In this document: piece after piece, positions 27,301 through 40,643 of the stretch
How positions within the stretch are numbered: the stretch's first letter is position 1
Layout: each line of letters begins with the position of its first letter
Source: Ficedula albicollis
Taxonomy: Eukaryota; Chordata; Aves; Passeriformes; Muscicapidae
DNA: 64,000 nt
Reading direction: 5' to 3'
Assembly: GCF_000247815.1 (NCBI RefSeq)
Contig: NC_021671.1
Location: 20,388,038 to 20,452,037 of the forward strand
Notes under the pieces: model-generated
What the model saw: only the letters and a program-made list of their open reading frames with translations
Told to the model about the DNA's origin: nothing
Database searches by the model: none
Position numbers and translations under genes: made by a program

Positions 27301-30300
27301 ACAGCAATTTTTTCCTCTAGTAGGAGGCTGAAGGATTGACAGCTGGAGAGATATTTTCCTGTGTCAGTATGTGCAGGGATGTTGAGCAATTTCTCTAGAG
27401 AGGACTGATGCTTATTTGTATCCCACAAGCAACCTCCCCTGCTACCTGGTGCAGCTGGCCAAGGCTGGAACTAGGCAAGCACTCATATGTCTTTTCCATT
27501 TGTTTAAAGCTCATTAGCATCCACGGAGCTGTGTGCTTCCAGCTTCAATATATCAACATTAACAAAACATTAATGCTGTACTGTTGAGGTAAAAGGGAAC
27601 TGAGTCTCATTGGAAACACAAAGATGTAATGCAATGCAGCCTGTTGCCCCCACTTCAGTTCCCAGGGACTGATGGCACGATCTGAGTAAAACCCCGGGCA
27701 AGCTGTGAAACTCTGACGTCTTTGCTGACCCGTATCTGTCGAACCACAGGTATTTAGAGGCAGCTGTACCTCCTGCAATAGGTTCTTGCTGTAGCACCAT
27801 GAACGAACTGTGGAAGCTTTAATCTGCAAACTCCTACCCTGGGAAGGTGAGTGTGAGGCACAGCTGTTGTGCAGCCCCCTCCAGCAGTGCTGAAAGCTGT
27901 GGCTGAGAGTGGGTAAGAGCAGACAGACAAACAGACAAACCCACACAAGATGGGGTGCCTTTGCTCAGACAGCCCCAGAGCAGGAGCTCGGAGCCTCCCT
28001 AACCCCATCCTCCCCAGGCAGAGTGTGGTGGTCCCTCGGCAGGTCCCTCTCCACCAGGGGTTCGCAGCAGGATGGCTCTGGGGCACCCCCTGGCATCCCC
28101 TGGGAAAGAAAGGCTGGCAGGAAGGGCCTTAAGTTCATACCTGATGCTGCTGTAGGCTGTCACTCACAGGGCAGAGAATTTGTCAGTAAAGCCACAGTGG
28201 GACCAAGCAGAAGTATTTGGAAGAAAAAGATTCCTGAATAGCCTGGGCTGCAATTGAAGGCAGAAACCATGCAGGGATAACTTGCCTTCACATTATAGAG
28301 CTCTAACCCCAGAGCCCTGGGATAAAAAAGATGTTATTTAAATGAAGGAGCAGTATATAGCACGCATTGATTTTGGAGATAAGTCATTCATTCAGCATTT
28401 CAGCATGCTGAGAATGTTGGTTCAGCAGGGAGAGGCTTGTGCTGTGCTTCTGAAATGCTCCCCAGACTTTACAGGGAGGATTATCTCAAGAATAATTAGC
28501 TCCTGTGCCTGTTCATCTGGAAAGGCAAGGGGTCCATACGGACCCTGCAGGTGTAGGTAGAGGGCAACTGCTGTGTTAGAGAAAACCTAGGTAGACTGAG
28601 TGATGAGAAAGACATGACTAGTCTTTGTGTTGATAAATGCAAAGTGCTTCCTATTGTAAGAGTTTTGTGGGTTTGGTCTAAGCTTGTTTTGTTTGGATTG
28701 TTTTTTCACAGGTAAAGCATATATAGGAAATGTTTAAATGTTGAAATATTTAAATGATTTTTTTTCTCCATGCTTGCTCGCTCTGAACAGCAATTAAATT
28801 TCCTGGCAGGAATGCAAGTGATAAATATGAATTGCATTTTGCGTGATATTTATAGAAAAATAATTTTAATGTTTCTATTCACAGAATTAAAGGTTCTTTT
28901 AATAGTCAGTCATGTCCCCTCAGAAAGAAAAAACTGCAGCTCGTGACTCTTATCATTTGATTTTTGGAAAGTGTTTGCAAAGCATAGGCAGCAAGTGAAC
29001 AGCAGATAAAAACTTAGTGCTGAGATTCTACTAATGACTATACTAAATATTATGATTTTTCTTCATAAACAGAAGGGGAAATTAATCAAGAACATTTGTT
29101 ATTAAATGTTTTATAGCAATTTTTTGCTTTTGATGGAAAGCTCTTTCTAAGATATGTGCATGTATGCATTAGTGAACCACATGTACCTCCTATGGAACAA
29201 CTCATAGGATATAACCTGAATGTTTGTCATGCAAATAATTAACTATTTCAGTGTGACATGAGCAGGGTATACGTGACATGCAGCATACCAATAGCAAGAA
29301 ATATTGCAGATGATTTACTGCAAGGGGAAAAAGGGCTGTAACATGAACCAATAATTTCTTCACTTAATCCAGGAATAAAGATAAAAGGAGAAGAGAAAAA
29401 TACAGTTAACTCTTCCCCAGGGTGTTTGAATGAGGAAAGTGCTGAACTGTGAATCAGAATTGAATAGACAGAAACATTAGCTCCTTTCAAAAGGATGTTT
29501 GCCTTACAGAGATCAGATACTGTAATAGCACAGATCTGGCTCCTTGCCTATGCTTTGCAGCATGAAAATGAGTATTTTCCTTTCTCAGCAGCTCTGCAGT
29601 AATACCTACTGTGAAATCACAGAAATATATTGAAGAACTCTCTGAAATGACCACCAATTCTGCTGTCAAACACCAGAAACTGATGCTTGATTAGCAAAGC
29701 TGCAGGTAAGGGCCCTCTGTCCCAGACTCTCTCTCAGTGGAAACACAAGCAATGAATACCTCTGAAAACAGTCCTGAAAGAATCACAATATCAAAGGTGA
29801 CTCATGATGCAGGCAGGTGCCAGACAACTATTCAAAAAAAATGTCTACTGCTATTGAATTGAGGTGCAGAAGAGCATGTTTTCATGGTGAGGAGAGTTAC
29901 TCCAAGTTCTGAGGGAGCTCTAGTTTGTCATGCTGAAGACCAGGATGTCTCAGCCCACATTAAGCTCTGCTCTGCCACATGCAGACCCTTGCAGACCTGA
30001 CCTATTTTGATACTGAGATTTTATTGCAAACTGAAACTGAACAACTGGGGGATGCTCTTCTGCAGTGCACTAGCTAAGCATATTTAAATTGTCAGGACCA
30101 CTGAAAGCTTTGTTTCAGTTGGGTCTCCAGATTTGAAAGACCAACAAATAGCTGGCCAATCTCAGGACAGAACAAAAAATACCTTTTCAGTTTATTAACT
30201 TTGTCAAGGCTAAAATCACTACTACAAACTGTGCCACTGGCAAGTTTGGGTATTAAGGTGGAAGGAAGGACATCAAAGAGGAGGGGGACAAATGTGTTAT

Positions 30301-30485
30301 TGCCAATTTAAGCATGTATTTGATTCCCTAATACAATCTTTCACGCTTGTAATTGCCTGCAGCTCTCTTGATTTCATCAACATCAGTATTTTGCTTATGT
30401 CTAAGGTCTGTGACTTCTGAGATGCACATTAACTTACTTTTCATAAGCTACTTCTAGCATATTTCCAGTGTCATGCTAACATCAT
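21395..30485. other. Long non-coding stretch, no recognised gene
   Basis: About 9 kb without a transposon or exon I can recognise. GC-richer pockets lie at about 25290-25450 and 27600-28150. The latter contains overlapping frames of 110-133 codons on both strands that look like chance. A 19-20-base direct repeat (gtgcatggatgtctgrtc) occurs at 22264-22300. A minus-strand frame at 25047-25319 has a hydrophobic stretch, but I cannot match it to a family. Homeodomain-like TAAT-rich sequence occurs at 24340-24360 and 28790-28870. Without alignments I cannot say whether these are conserved elements. Confidence 0.5.
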
Positions 30486-30610
30486 CACAGAGTCATCCAG
30501 AGTGAAAGGGACTTCTGGAAGTCTCTCTTCCAGCCTTCTACTCAAAGCAGAGCCAACTCTGAGCACATTGCCAGGTGACATTCTGCCAAGGCTGTCAGTC
30601 CCTGGCCTTT
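30486..30610 (-). mobile_element. Probable old CR1 3'-end fragment
   Basis: On the + strand cacagagtcatccagagtga, then agggacttctggaagtctct and ctactcaaagcagagccaac, resemble the reversed 3' end of a CR1 subfamily in which the terminal tcacagagtcat is followed by a ggaaagggacctctgga block. Divergence is high and the right boundary is uncertain. Homology may extend weakly to about 30740. Confidence 0.6.
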
Positions 30611-31531
30611 TTCAAGAGAGTTCCATTTGTCATAATTATTTACTTTCAGCTATGTTTCACCATCTCAAAGACCACCACTGTTTTCCTGTCCAACAAGAGC
30701 TCAGTGCCCCATGTCTGAGGGCACCCATCCTTCCACAAAAACAGGACAATGGTCTAGTGTGAGATGATAGCCATAATCACTAACACTACTCTTAGCTAAA
30801 CCAGAACAGCTGACTGAAGCAAAGAATTTCATAATCCCAATATCCCACCCTTTAAAATGAATGTAAGCTTTACAGTAGATTCAAACATAGCATAACTTAG
30901 ATTAACAGTGCTTGCTCTTCCCATCTGTACCTTCCCTGTAAAGTATCACAGAACAATTTTATCCATTTGCCTTTTCGGAGGCTTTACCACAGTATGCAAA
31001 TATTTCAAGGACAAAAATGGCTTCAATATTTATTCAACATGAACATGTAGGAAAAGAGAAAATAGCAGGCATGAGATATTTAGGGCAGCCACTGTGAATT
31101 CACTGTAGGTCTGGGAAGACTGTCAATACTGAGGGCTTGTGGCAAAATGCTGTGAAAGTACAGGAACAAAATCAATTGTTGCCAGATTTTTTCCCTCCCA
31201 GTACACATGACAAAATTATTTACAAGTGGCTTATTTAAATCTAGCCAGAAGTCAGCTATTTCTGTGGCCTATTGAGCAGAAAAGATCCTGTGAGTTAAGG
31301 AAGGTCACAGATCCAGTTATATCACCCAGATGATCTCTCTGACAGAGTTTCTGTAACACGTACTCTACCTTGCCTTTGTTTCAGAGTGGATGGCTTGTGA
31401 CAGTGGGTTTTACTGCCATTTTTTGTTGGCATTGGCTAGAACTTGCTCTATCCTGATACAACCTTTCACATAATGATGATGAGCATAGCATGAAAAAAAA
31501 AACAAACCAAGAGAGAACAACACATGTCATC
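30611..31531. other. Non-coding stretch left of the long C run
   Basis: Ordinary AT-rich DNA with no exon or repeat recognised. Composition does not drift toward GC before the C run at 31564, so the run begins abruptly. Confidence 0.6.
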
Positions 31532-31559
31532 TAGAAGCAAAAAAAAAAAAAAAAAAAGT
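31532..31559. repeat. Left flanking repeat: TAGAAGC, 19 A, GT
   Basis: TAGAAGC is followed by 19 A (31539-31557) and GT. The right flank of the C run (32434-32460) has TAG, 22 A and GT. The pair looks like an imperfect direct repeat of 27-28 bases bracketing the C tract. It could be a target-site-type or slippage duplication. Confidence 0.75.
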
Positions 31560-31562
31560 AAT

Positions 31563-32433
<871 letters not shown>

Positions 32434-32460
32434 TAGAAAAAAAAAAAAAAAAAAAAAAGT
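32434..32460. repeat. Right flanking repeat: TAG, 22 A, GT
   Basis: Counterpart of 31532-31559 on the other side of the C run. The poly-A (32437-32458) could also be a short A-tail, but no retrotransposed body is visible next to it. Confidence 0.75.
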
Positions 32461-34081
32461 CACTAAGACCACCCTTTCAGAAACCCTCATCTAACCTACA
32501 GCTAAAAACTGCTTTAAACACCACCCACACTGCAGTCATAGATTTCCTGCTCGGCACCTCTCCATAATCCCAATGCAAACTGCTGCAGAGGCCGGCACGC
32601 TAATAGCTGATTTGGCTCAGTGCCAGCCTGATTTTGACTGTCCCCTTTAGAAGTCTAGGGCATCTCTGCATTGGCAAGTAGCACAGTGTAATTGGAGTGG
32701 ATCTGTAGAGGGAAATGGTGGGTGCAGAACAGCTGAGGGCCAACCTGTACACATTTTAGGGATATTTCTTAGGACTGTCTCCCATTTGGGCCCTACACAG
32801 GATGCAGAGTGGTTGGTGTGTAGCAAGTGCCCATCTACTTGGTTTGGCAGAGGGACATGCGGTTTGTGTGCTCCAAGACCACTTCATTCAAACTGATAAT
32901 GCAAGTACAGTAAACAGCAGAATATTTGCTTCCTGAGTAATTCCTGGTCTGAACTAAACTGCTAATACAAACACATCTTGGGATGACTTAGGAGGAGTCT
33001 TGGTCCAGGGAAATCCTTTGTGTAGGAAGAGATTCTGACTGCCAAGTTAATAAGCATCATTAGCTGCTCACATTATCCGTACACAGTTAAACACAAAACT
33101 GTGTTTGATGAACCACTATGAGAGATAGTAAATTATTTTTCTCTCTTTACTAGAAAAGGTAGGACTTTAATGTTACAAAGACAAAGAGATTCAAATCAGG
33201 AAATACCTGTCTTTTTTGTAATTTGAAAATTTAACAATGAGCAGTAAATCCCTGGTTTTGGAGTCCTTTACATTATTAGCCTATTCTGTCAAGTTTTGAT
33301 ATGAATTGGCTCCAAAAGTGTATTTATTTGTCCCAGGCCATCACTGCCAAACGTTGTCATCCTCCAGGCACGTCCATGGTGGGATACCTGGTCTTACAAT
33401 GTTTTGTGAGTTAGGAGTGGTGCTCTGGGGACAGCACTGTGCAGCTGCACAGGGAAGATGTTTATTGCTGCCAAATCACAGAAACCACAAACACTGTATT
33501 CCAGGAAGCAGATTCCTCTGGTTGAACTCCTGCAAGTTCATTTCATAGTGAGCTTGATGGGCATTTAGAGAAGAGTGTGTCACAAACAGAATCAGAACAC
33601 CCCAGCATACAGGCATAACCCTCACTGCTCAACTGTTGCAAGTAAGATGATGAGATATATTGCTTTCTTTGGGTGTTTTGTTGGGTTTTTTTAGGTTTTT
33701 GTTTGGTGTGGTTTGATTTTTCTTGCGTGTCTCCATTCTGAATGCAACGAAGCACAGTTGTTTATAGAGATAAATGACTTTCACAGAGATGAAGACTCAG
33801 TCATATATATCAAGGAGCTTATGCCTGATCAAGCTTTGTGGGTACATCACAAGCAGATAGGGAGCTGTATTATAGACTTCAGGGGACAGCTCAGTTCTCT
33901 GGAAAGAAAAACAGATTCTGCAGGAGGTAATACAGCAGCTTGAGGACTATACAAGAATCCTTATTTAATTCACTCTGTATCCCTGGCACTCCTCGTCCAG
34001 ATAATCAAGGAACTGAGACTGTAATGACTGTGTCTGAAAATTTCCTTTCTTTTTAAGCTTTCAAATTCCTTATGCTTGTTC
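32461..34081. other. Non-coding stretch right of the long C run
   Basis: Mixed unique DNA with a GT-rich patch at about 33668-33725. No exon, transposon or RNA gene recognised. Confidence 0.6.
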
Positions 34082-34269
34082 AGGACTTGCCAGCTTTCTT
34101 CACGTTTTAAGGGGAATGTGCATAACAGAGAGTTCTGCCTCTTTCTCATGGCTCTGAGGACTTGCCAGCTTTCTTCACGTTTTAAGGGCAATGTGCATAA
34201 TAGAGAGTTCTGCCTCTTTCTCATGGCTCTATGCATAACAGAGAGTTCTGCCTCTTTCTCATGGCTCTG
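34082..34269. repeat. Tandem repeat, 75-bp unit, about 2.5 copies
   Basis: Full copies start at 34082 and 34157 (aggacttgccagctttcttc). They are followed at 34231 by a partial copy that repeats only the last 39 bases of the unit (atgcataacagagagttctg onward). The full copies differ at two bases or so. In the partial copy the base after cata agrees with copy 1, suggesting two separate duplication steps or gene-conversion-like exchange. Confidence 0.94.
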
Positions 34270-34494
34270 TGGTAGAGCCTGCACAGGCTCTGCCCACTCA
34301 TTCCAGGCATCTTTTGTTCTGATGTAATACGTTCAAAGAATTCCATTTGAAAAAAAAATTAATGATCAGTTTTAAGCCTGCTGAGCATAACTCCAGTTAT
34401 AAACTTTAAAAACAGCACCCATTGTACAGTCTTTGGGGTTAGGGTGCCCTTAACTCTTACCAAAAAGTCTGAATTTGCAATCATGCTTCCTGAA

Positions 34495-34660
34495 GCCCCC
34501 CTGAAATACGAAGGAGCATATGGAAAAAGGAAATCTTTCCATCAATTTATTCAGCAGATCCTCCTGCAGGAGTTCAGCCCCCCTGAAATACGAAGGAGCA
34601 TATGGAAAAATGAAATCCTTCCATCAACTTATTCAGCAGATCCTCCTGCAGGAGTTCAGC
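34495..34660. repeat. Two-copy tandem duplication, 82-bp unit
   Basis: Copies start at 34495 and 34577 (gcccccctgaaatacgaagg) and end ctgcaggagttcag. Three substitutions are visible. It lies only about 225 bp from the 75-bp repeat. Confidence 0.95.
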
Positions 34661-36312
34661 TGCTATGCCCCATTAAACTGGCAGTGGTTGCCCTGCTTTA
34701 CATGGCAGCCCAGCAGTCCTCAAAGGCAAAGTGTGCAGAGGCTGTGGAAGAGCAGGAGCAGCAGCAGTGCCCCGAGCAGGTCCCATGTGCAGGGAGCTGA
34801 AGCAGCCATCCCTCTGCTGCTCCCCAGGCTGTGTGGGTTTGTGTTCATCTGCATTGCCTCCTCCAGGCTTGGTGTTTGTCTTCTTGTCTTTGGAGGAGGG
34901 AAGGTGGGGAAAGGGAAATATTTGTGAATGTGGTTCTCTATTTGCTATCTTTTTTTGTATCTCTGTTCTTTCTTTTTGGAGTCTGCCCAGTTCCTGCATT
35001 CAGCTGCTGCATCCAGAACAAGGGAGCAACCTGAACTCACAGCAGTGGCCCATCTTCCTTGGGGTTCATGGAGGGGAGGAAGGACAGAGTTTTGATAAAG
35101 AAGCTATTCAGAATTCTGGAATTTATGTTAATATGCTCCAGAATATACTAGCTTTTTCAGGTGACCTGCAAAGACAAGATCCCTATTCAAAACATTTCTA
35201 GCATAGATTTAAAACTTTAAAAAGAGTAATAAAAAGCAAACAATGCAGAAGGAATAGATACACAAATCTGACAATCATATGGTTAATAAAAATTTACAGA
35301 TGTCTTTGGGCTTATTTTGTTTTGTCACATTTGTGTAAAATTAAATAGAGGCAAAACAAGTTAAATAATTCACAAAAAACTCCTACATTACTGAAAGATC
35401 CAGAGAAAATTGCTTCAGCTGCAGTCTAGTTCAATGGGAAGAGACAATTCTATTCAAGTAGAAAGGGACCAGATGAGTACAAAGCTTTAGAAATCTTGAA
35501 GATTTGGATTATGCAAAACTTAACTCTCCTGACACAGTTATTCATTAAGTTCTAGTTTAACATCCAAAAAGTTGAAAAAACAGCAAAGAGGCAGAAAACA
35601 AACAATAACAACAACAACATAAGAAAACCAAAACCAAACCAAACGAACAAAAAAAAAAACCAACTCCAATCTGAGTTGGAGCTGAAGAATTGTCTTGGGT
35701 GGAACTGGGACCATAATCTAGGCATATCAACACCCAACCCTCCTAAGTATTGGACATCCTCTTTTAGCAAATAAATGCAGAGAGGCACTCTTTAAACAAA
35801 CATCATTTGCTATGCCACGACACAATATACATACAATACAGTGAAATCTTGAATAATTTATCTACAGTATGAGTTCAGCATTAAAAGACAAGCATACCAT
35901 GCAGTTTAATGGGAATTTGCTTCATAACTTTCAGGATCTTTCAAATCCATTTGTGACATAAATACATGCTTACTAAAACATTCTTAAAACTTCTGAGAGA
36001 GTCAGCATTCTTTGCAGAAAGAAAATGTCTGATTTCTTTCTTTGCTTTCTGAAGTTCACTGCAGTTCTATGGCATTTTCAATAAATTATCCAGAATGTCT
36101 GTGTTGCCGCTTGTTGAAATGCTACTTAGATTAGTTTAATTCAAAGGTCAAACTATTTTCAGTGTTTAACTAAGTCATTTCAAAACATGCCTTACCATTA
36201 AGGGCACAGAGGTGTGAGTATTCAAAACCATATTGCCCTTGCAAAATAATGCATATATTTAAATATCTGTGTTCCCATTATCTTAAAATGGGAAGAACAG
36301 ATGTGTTAGCTT
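34661..36312. other. Non-coding stretch with an A-rich low-complexity patch
   Basis: A forward frame of about 156 codons (34731-35201) begins with leucine- and cysteine-rich residues, resembles nothing I know and lacks splice context. An A-rich CAAA/AACC patch lies at 35570-35665. The rest is AT-rich and featureless. Confidence 0.55.
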
Positions 36313-36318
36313 ACTCAC

Positions 36319-36362
36319 TGAATCACGGTGAAGATTCCCAGCGGATTGTCATAGACGTCCAT
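36319..36362 (-). CDS. Weak candidate first coding exon (unidentified)
   Basis: On the minus strand, caccATGG at 36365-36359 is a strong Kozak-type start. It opens MDVYDNPLGIFTVI plus two bases of the next codon, then meets CA|GTGAGTAAG, a strong 5' splice site with the exon ending at 36319. Without splicing the frame stops one codon later. The DNA immediately upstream (36363-36640) is GC-richer with scattered CpG, as in a 5' UTR or alternative promoter. The same frame stays open upstream to an ATG at 36632, so a longer N-terminus is possible. I do not recognise the peptide, and no partner exon is identified in the window. The call rests on start and donor motifs only, and chance is a serious alternative. 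Confidence 0.22.
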
Positions 36363-36639
36363 GGTGTCTGAAGTTGGTGACAAAGTCCTGGGACAGCAGC
36401 TGGGTGGGTGAGCGGCCTCTGCTGCTGCCCCCTTCGCACACGCACCTGCACACACACACCTGCACACAGCTCCCCTCTGTGTGTGTGCCTCAGCCTGGCC
36501 CTGTTCCTCTGCTCTGTCAGACTGCCTGTGGAACTGTGCTGCTGGCTGAGAGCTCCCAGGGCATGGGGGACACGGGGGGGTTCTGTGGCAGTGACGCTCC
36601 CACACGCCAATCCATGTCGGTGCTGCTGACATGGGAGGA

Positions 36640-39069
36640 TCAATGGGAAATTTGCAGTCTGTGGTCTGAGCTGCAATGATTTAATGACAATTTTTAAAAC
36701 TGTTGCGTAGCTTCACCTTGAAACAAGCCTTGAGATTAACCTTAACAAACATAGAAAAGTATGTTCGTGCAGACTGGATTGTGTGTGATTCCAGCCTAAT
36801 GTTAATGATGTGTCAGTGTCTGCTGGTGTAAGGAGGGATAGGCATAGCTGTGCTTTGTTTTCTTTGCCTTGGCTGGGATTCTTAGAATAGAATATAACTT
36901 TGGGGAATGTAATGAAATAAAGCTTTCTTCTGCTTATGCAGAAAAAAAAGAAGTGACAGTAAGAGAAAGACTGTTTGTCAGTTAAATATCACAGGATGAA
37001 CAGTACAAACCAGTTCACTAAAACCTATGAGTCTATGTCTAAGTTTTCCTCTGCCCCGCTGAAGACCACTGATTTTCAAAGGAGGATGCCTCTAGTTTTT
37101 GAAAAGTATGTCTTTTGAAGGATCTTACACCTCCAGAACTTAAGCATCTTACAAACAAATTGTGAGAAACCCAATTTCTTCATATAAAGAAACAGTACTT
37201 CTTTACCAATCTACATTGCAATTTGAACACAATGGTGCTGAGACAGTTGCTGAAGGAATAACAACCTATTTCCCAGTGATCCTGCATGAAGAAATCTTTC
37301 AGATAAGAAAGTCTGATGACAGCTGAGCACTTCCAAGGGAGCACTTCCTCTCTTCAGACACCCAATCCCCTCACTTCAGGAGTGTAGCACTGGACACAGC
37401 TCCTTTCAGGGAAGGAGAAAGGACAGATTATATACACAGTGAGGCTGGAGTGACAGGCACATGGGATGCTGTGGGAAAGTGCACCAGCCCTCACCCCCAG
37501 ACTGCAGGGGGTGACAGGAATTGCTGTGTCCAAGTAGATGAAGAGAAGCAAAGTAAGAGGGAAAAGTGGTGGCTCTGGTCATTGAGCTGCCTACCAGATG
37601 TGTGTGTCTTTACCAACAAAGGCAGCCACCATGGAAATGGATGTGCTGAAAGCAGTTAGTTAAATGGCATCCACATTCTAACAAGCCCTCCCACATCTCT
37701 CACCTTGGCTTACAAAATTATGAGGAAATGCAATCTCTCCTAGTGAGGTGAAAAACTCCAGAATAGAAGTACAGGCAGCTGGATCGTAAACACTGCTGTG
37801 TTGCTGCACTGATGAGTAGAGAATCACTGTAAGGTTGGAAGGGACCACAATTTGGCAAATTTTGCAGGCCCCAAGAAGAGCAAGATAAGAGAAGACAGAA
37901 TCAGTCCTGTGCTGTGGCTGCAGTGGATTGAGACACACTTGGGAAATCCACACCAAGGCTCCAGAACCTCACTGTGAAAGCAAAGCTGACAACCTGGTGG
38001 CTTTTTACTGTACTGTGCCACTCATACTTTCAAACAGTAGAGAAAAGGAATGGAGACTATTATGTTTCCTTCCATTTTAAAAGTGCCAGTGGAAGGTCTG
38101 GAGTCTTCATTTTCAGGACAGAGGCTGAGCACATTCCATCACCAGCCTCGCTGGAATGCTGATGTCTGCAGGGTCTATTACATGACAGCTGGACACTGTG
38201 GTCTATTAGTTTGGCTGGGTTCTTCTTTTGGGATCACAGGGTGAGGTAAACATCTCCACTTGTGCAAAAAGCATATGGGATCTTTTCCTAAGGTAAGCTC
38301 TGATTCCAGGCAAGCAGGCCTATAACAAGTGTAAGTGCTGTTTCCTCAAGGGTGGTTTGAATACATGATCCAGGAGTTTAAAAACTCCAGGATACTGAAA
38401 AACTCCAACTGCAGTGTGGTATAAATATGGGGTTAGGCATCATTTCTGAATTCAGATCCTAGCTCTGAAACTAATTTTATTTCTGGCAGTGAGCAAATTG
38501 TTAACAGGCAACTTGTAGAGACATTTGTTCAAACAGAGCTACTGATATTCGGTATTTAGCCTGGGACATGTGGGGCTGTATTTTCAAAGTGAGTGTCATC
38601 CTCAAGGGTTAGCCACATATGATCATTTTCTTTAAACTCATTTATGTACAAGATACCACTAATTTGACTTCCGTAATCAGAAGCCTCTTCTTAAAAAAGC
38701 AAGTTTTAGTTTCAAGCCTTACAAGTGTTTTTGGAGATATCCCACGAATTCAACAGGCTTCACAGCTACTCAGACTGCATCAGTTCCCACATCTCCAAAA
38801 GAGGAGTAAAGGTTTACATATCTAAAAGATTATTCAGGCAATATTTGTGGAATAGTTTGAGGGATGGTACAGGTAGTTTGCCCCATATGACTTCCTCACC
38901 TGCACTTGAGTAGGTAATCTGGTCCCTTACTTTCACTCTTTTGTTTTCTCCCAGTTGCATGTGATTTCTCTGGGTCTTTAATTACTCATTCTTTAGATTC
39001 TCTAACATTTTGTAGAGAAATCTTTCTATCTCCCCAAGCTATGAAAGACATGGCAGAAGTTATTCATGT
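36640..39069. other. Non-coding stretch, no recognised gene
   Basis: Unique DNA of average composition. Short overlapping frames lack family similarity. A 16-base near-palindrome (ggagtttaaaaactcc) occurs around 38374, of no evident meaning. One possible CR1 scrap is listed separately at 37816-37850. Confidence 0.5.
37816..37850 (-). mobile_element. Possible tiny CR1 3'-end relic
   Basis: agagaatcactgtaaggttg followed by gaagggaccac resembles the reversed CR1 3' terminus (agaatcat...ggttggaagggacc). Only about 35 bases match and the sequence beyond does not, so this may be coincidence. Confidence 0.35.
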
Positions 39070-39171
39070 ACCATTAGACATTGAGGTAAAACTCATTACT
39101 CAGAAGAAATTAATGAGATTACCATTAGACATTGAGGTAAAACTCATTACTCAGGAGAAATTACTGAGATT
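39070..39171. repeat. Two-copy tandem duplication, 51-bp unit
   Basis: Copies start at 39070 and 39121 (accattagacattgaggtaa). Two substitutions: cagaag/caggag and ttaatg/ttactg. Confidence 0.95.
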
Positions 39172-39588
39172 ATTTTAGTGATAACATGATACAAAATGGG
39201 ATAGGTCCCAGAAGCCAATCTTTAGCACCAGCAGTTTCCCCTTTCTGGATTTCCCAGTTCTGAAATTCCAGCAAGGGGGCCACTGAAAGAACAAGAGAGA
39301 GAAAAAGTAACATATTTTATTGGCTTTTCTTAGAGCATCTCTTGTGAATGAAGCAGTGATTAAATAAACTAGTCTTTAACATCATCCTTTCCTCTCACTA
39401 CACTCTTAATAGCATCTTGAGAATCACATACTGAACATTTCGGGCCAGATGCTCATCTGGCATGATTGATGCACACACATTGAAACCAGTAGAGCAGTGA
39501 TAATATATATATACACTAGAAGCTACACAACTGGGCCTTAATAAAAGGTTTCATAAGTTATGTAACTGGTAATTCCAGTACAGGATTT

Positions 39589-39808
<220 letters not shown>

Positions 39809-40492
39809 AGAAAACAACAACAAAATTAATTCTTCCGTCGCTGTTATGTCCAACATTTTTTCATTAAAACTGGAGGAATGGGACCTATCTTACAATTGCA
39901 GACTTTTGATCCCCTCACCCAAGACTCTGAAATCACTAAAGAAAAAGGCACCTGTAGATGTAATGTATCTCAGCTTTAGAGATATGTTTGAGTCCAATGA
40001 ATCCCATCATAAAAGAAGAGACAGCCACTAAACTGAGGCAAGGGGAAGCCTCATCCTGGTTTCCATGGCTGCCCTAGGTTACAGTGGGGCCAGCACTCAT
40101 TCTGCTCTAGATCAGTTTCAGTCCACTGGCTGCAACATGGTTCCTGAGGAAAAGGTGTCAATACCACTTTGTAAAGCCGAAGGCAGGCTTTGCTAAATAA
40201 ATAAATGAATACACAGAACAGTGCTGATAAGTTGCCAATTTGACTGTGCTGCTAGACCGGAGATTAACTACTGCTTCACAGGAATTATTAAAAAATTAAA
40301 ACTTTGGATATTGTGTCAGCGCCTCAGGTCTGATGGCATTTTAATACAGAAAGTCTCTAAGTAATCAGTAGGTCAAGGATTGTGGCAACACCATAGGGCA
40401 ATTATTAAATAGCATGTTAGTCAAATTCAGTTTGGTAAAAATAAAAATATTATGAGCCCTATTTAAGGGCATGAAAGGGGTGATTTTTTTTC
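39809..40492. other. Non-coding stretch
   Basis: Unique AT-rich DNA, no gene or repeat recognised. Confidence 0.6.
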
Positions 40493-40643
40493 CACAAAAC
40501 AGCTAATCTAGACATGCTCTAATTTTATGTAGTCTTGGCAGCAATCCTCATAAACAGGACTCGCATTTCACAAAACAGCTAATCTAGACATGCTCTAATT
40601 CTATGTAGTCTTGGCAGAAATCCTCATAAACAGGACTCGCATT
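40493..40643. repeat. Two-copy tandem duplication, 76-bp unit
   Basis: Copies start at 40493 and 40569 (cacaaaacagctaatctaga) and end caggactcgcatt. Two substitutions: ttttatg/ttctatg and cagcaat/cagaaat. Confidence 0.95.

Noticed and set aside
27545..28241. Overlapping frames of 110-133 codons on both strands
   Set aside because: Frames overlap on opposite strands in a GC-richer patch where stops are rarer. None resembles a known protein.
24340..28870. TAAT-rich segments considered as conserved enhancers
   Set aside because: Conservation cannot be judged from one sequence, and AT-rich motifs are expected in this composition.
34731..35201. 156-codon forward reading frame
   Set aside because: Low-complexity and hydrophobic composition, no recognisable domain, no splice sites. 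Its length is near chance expectation in a locally GC-richer patch.
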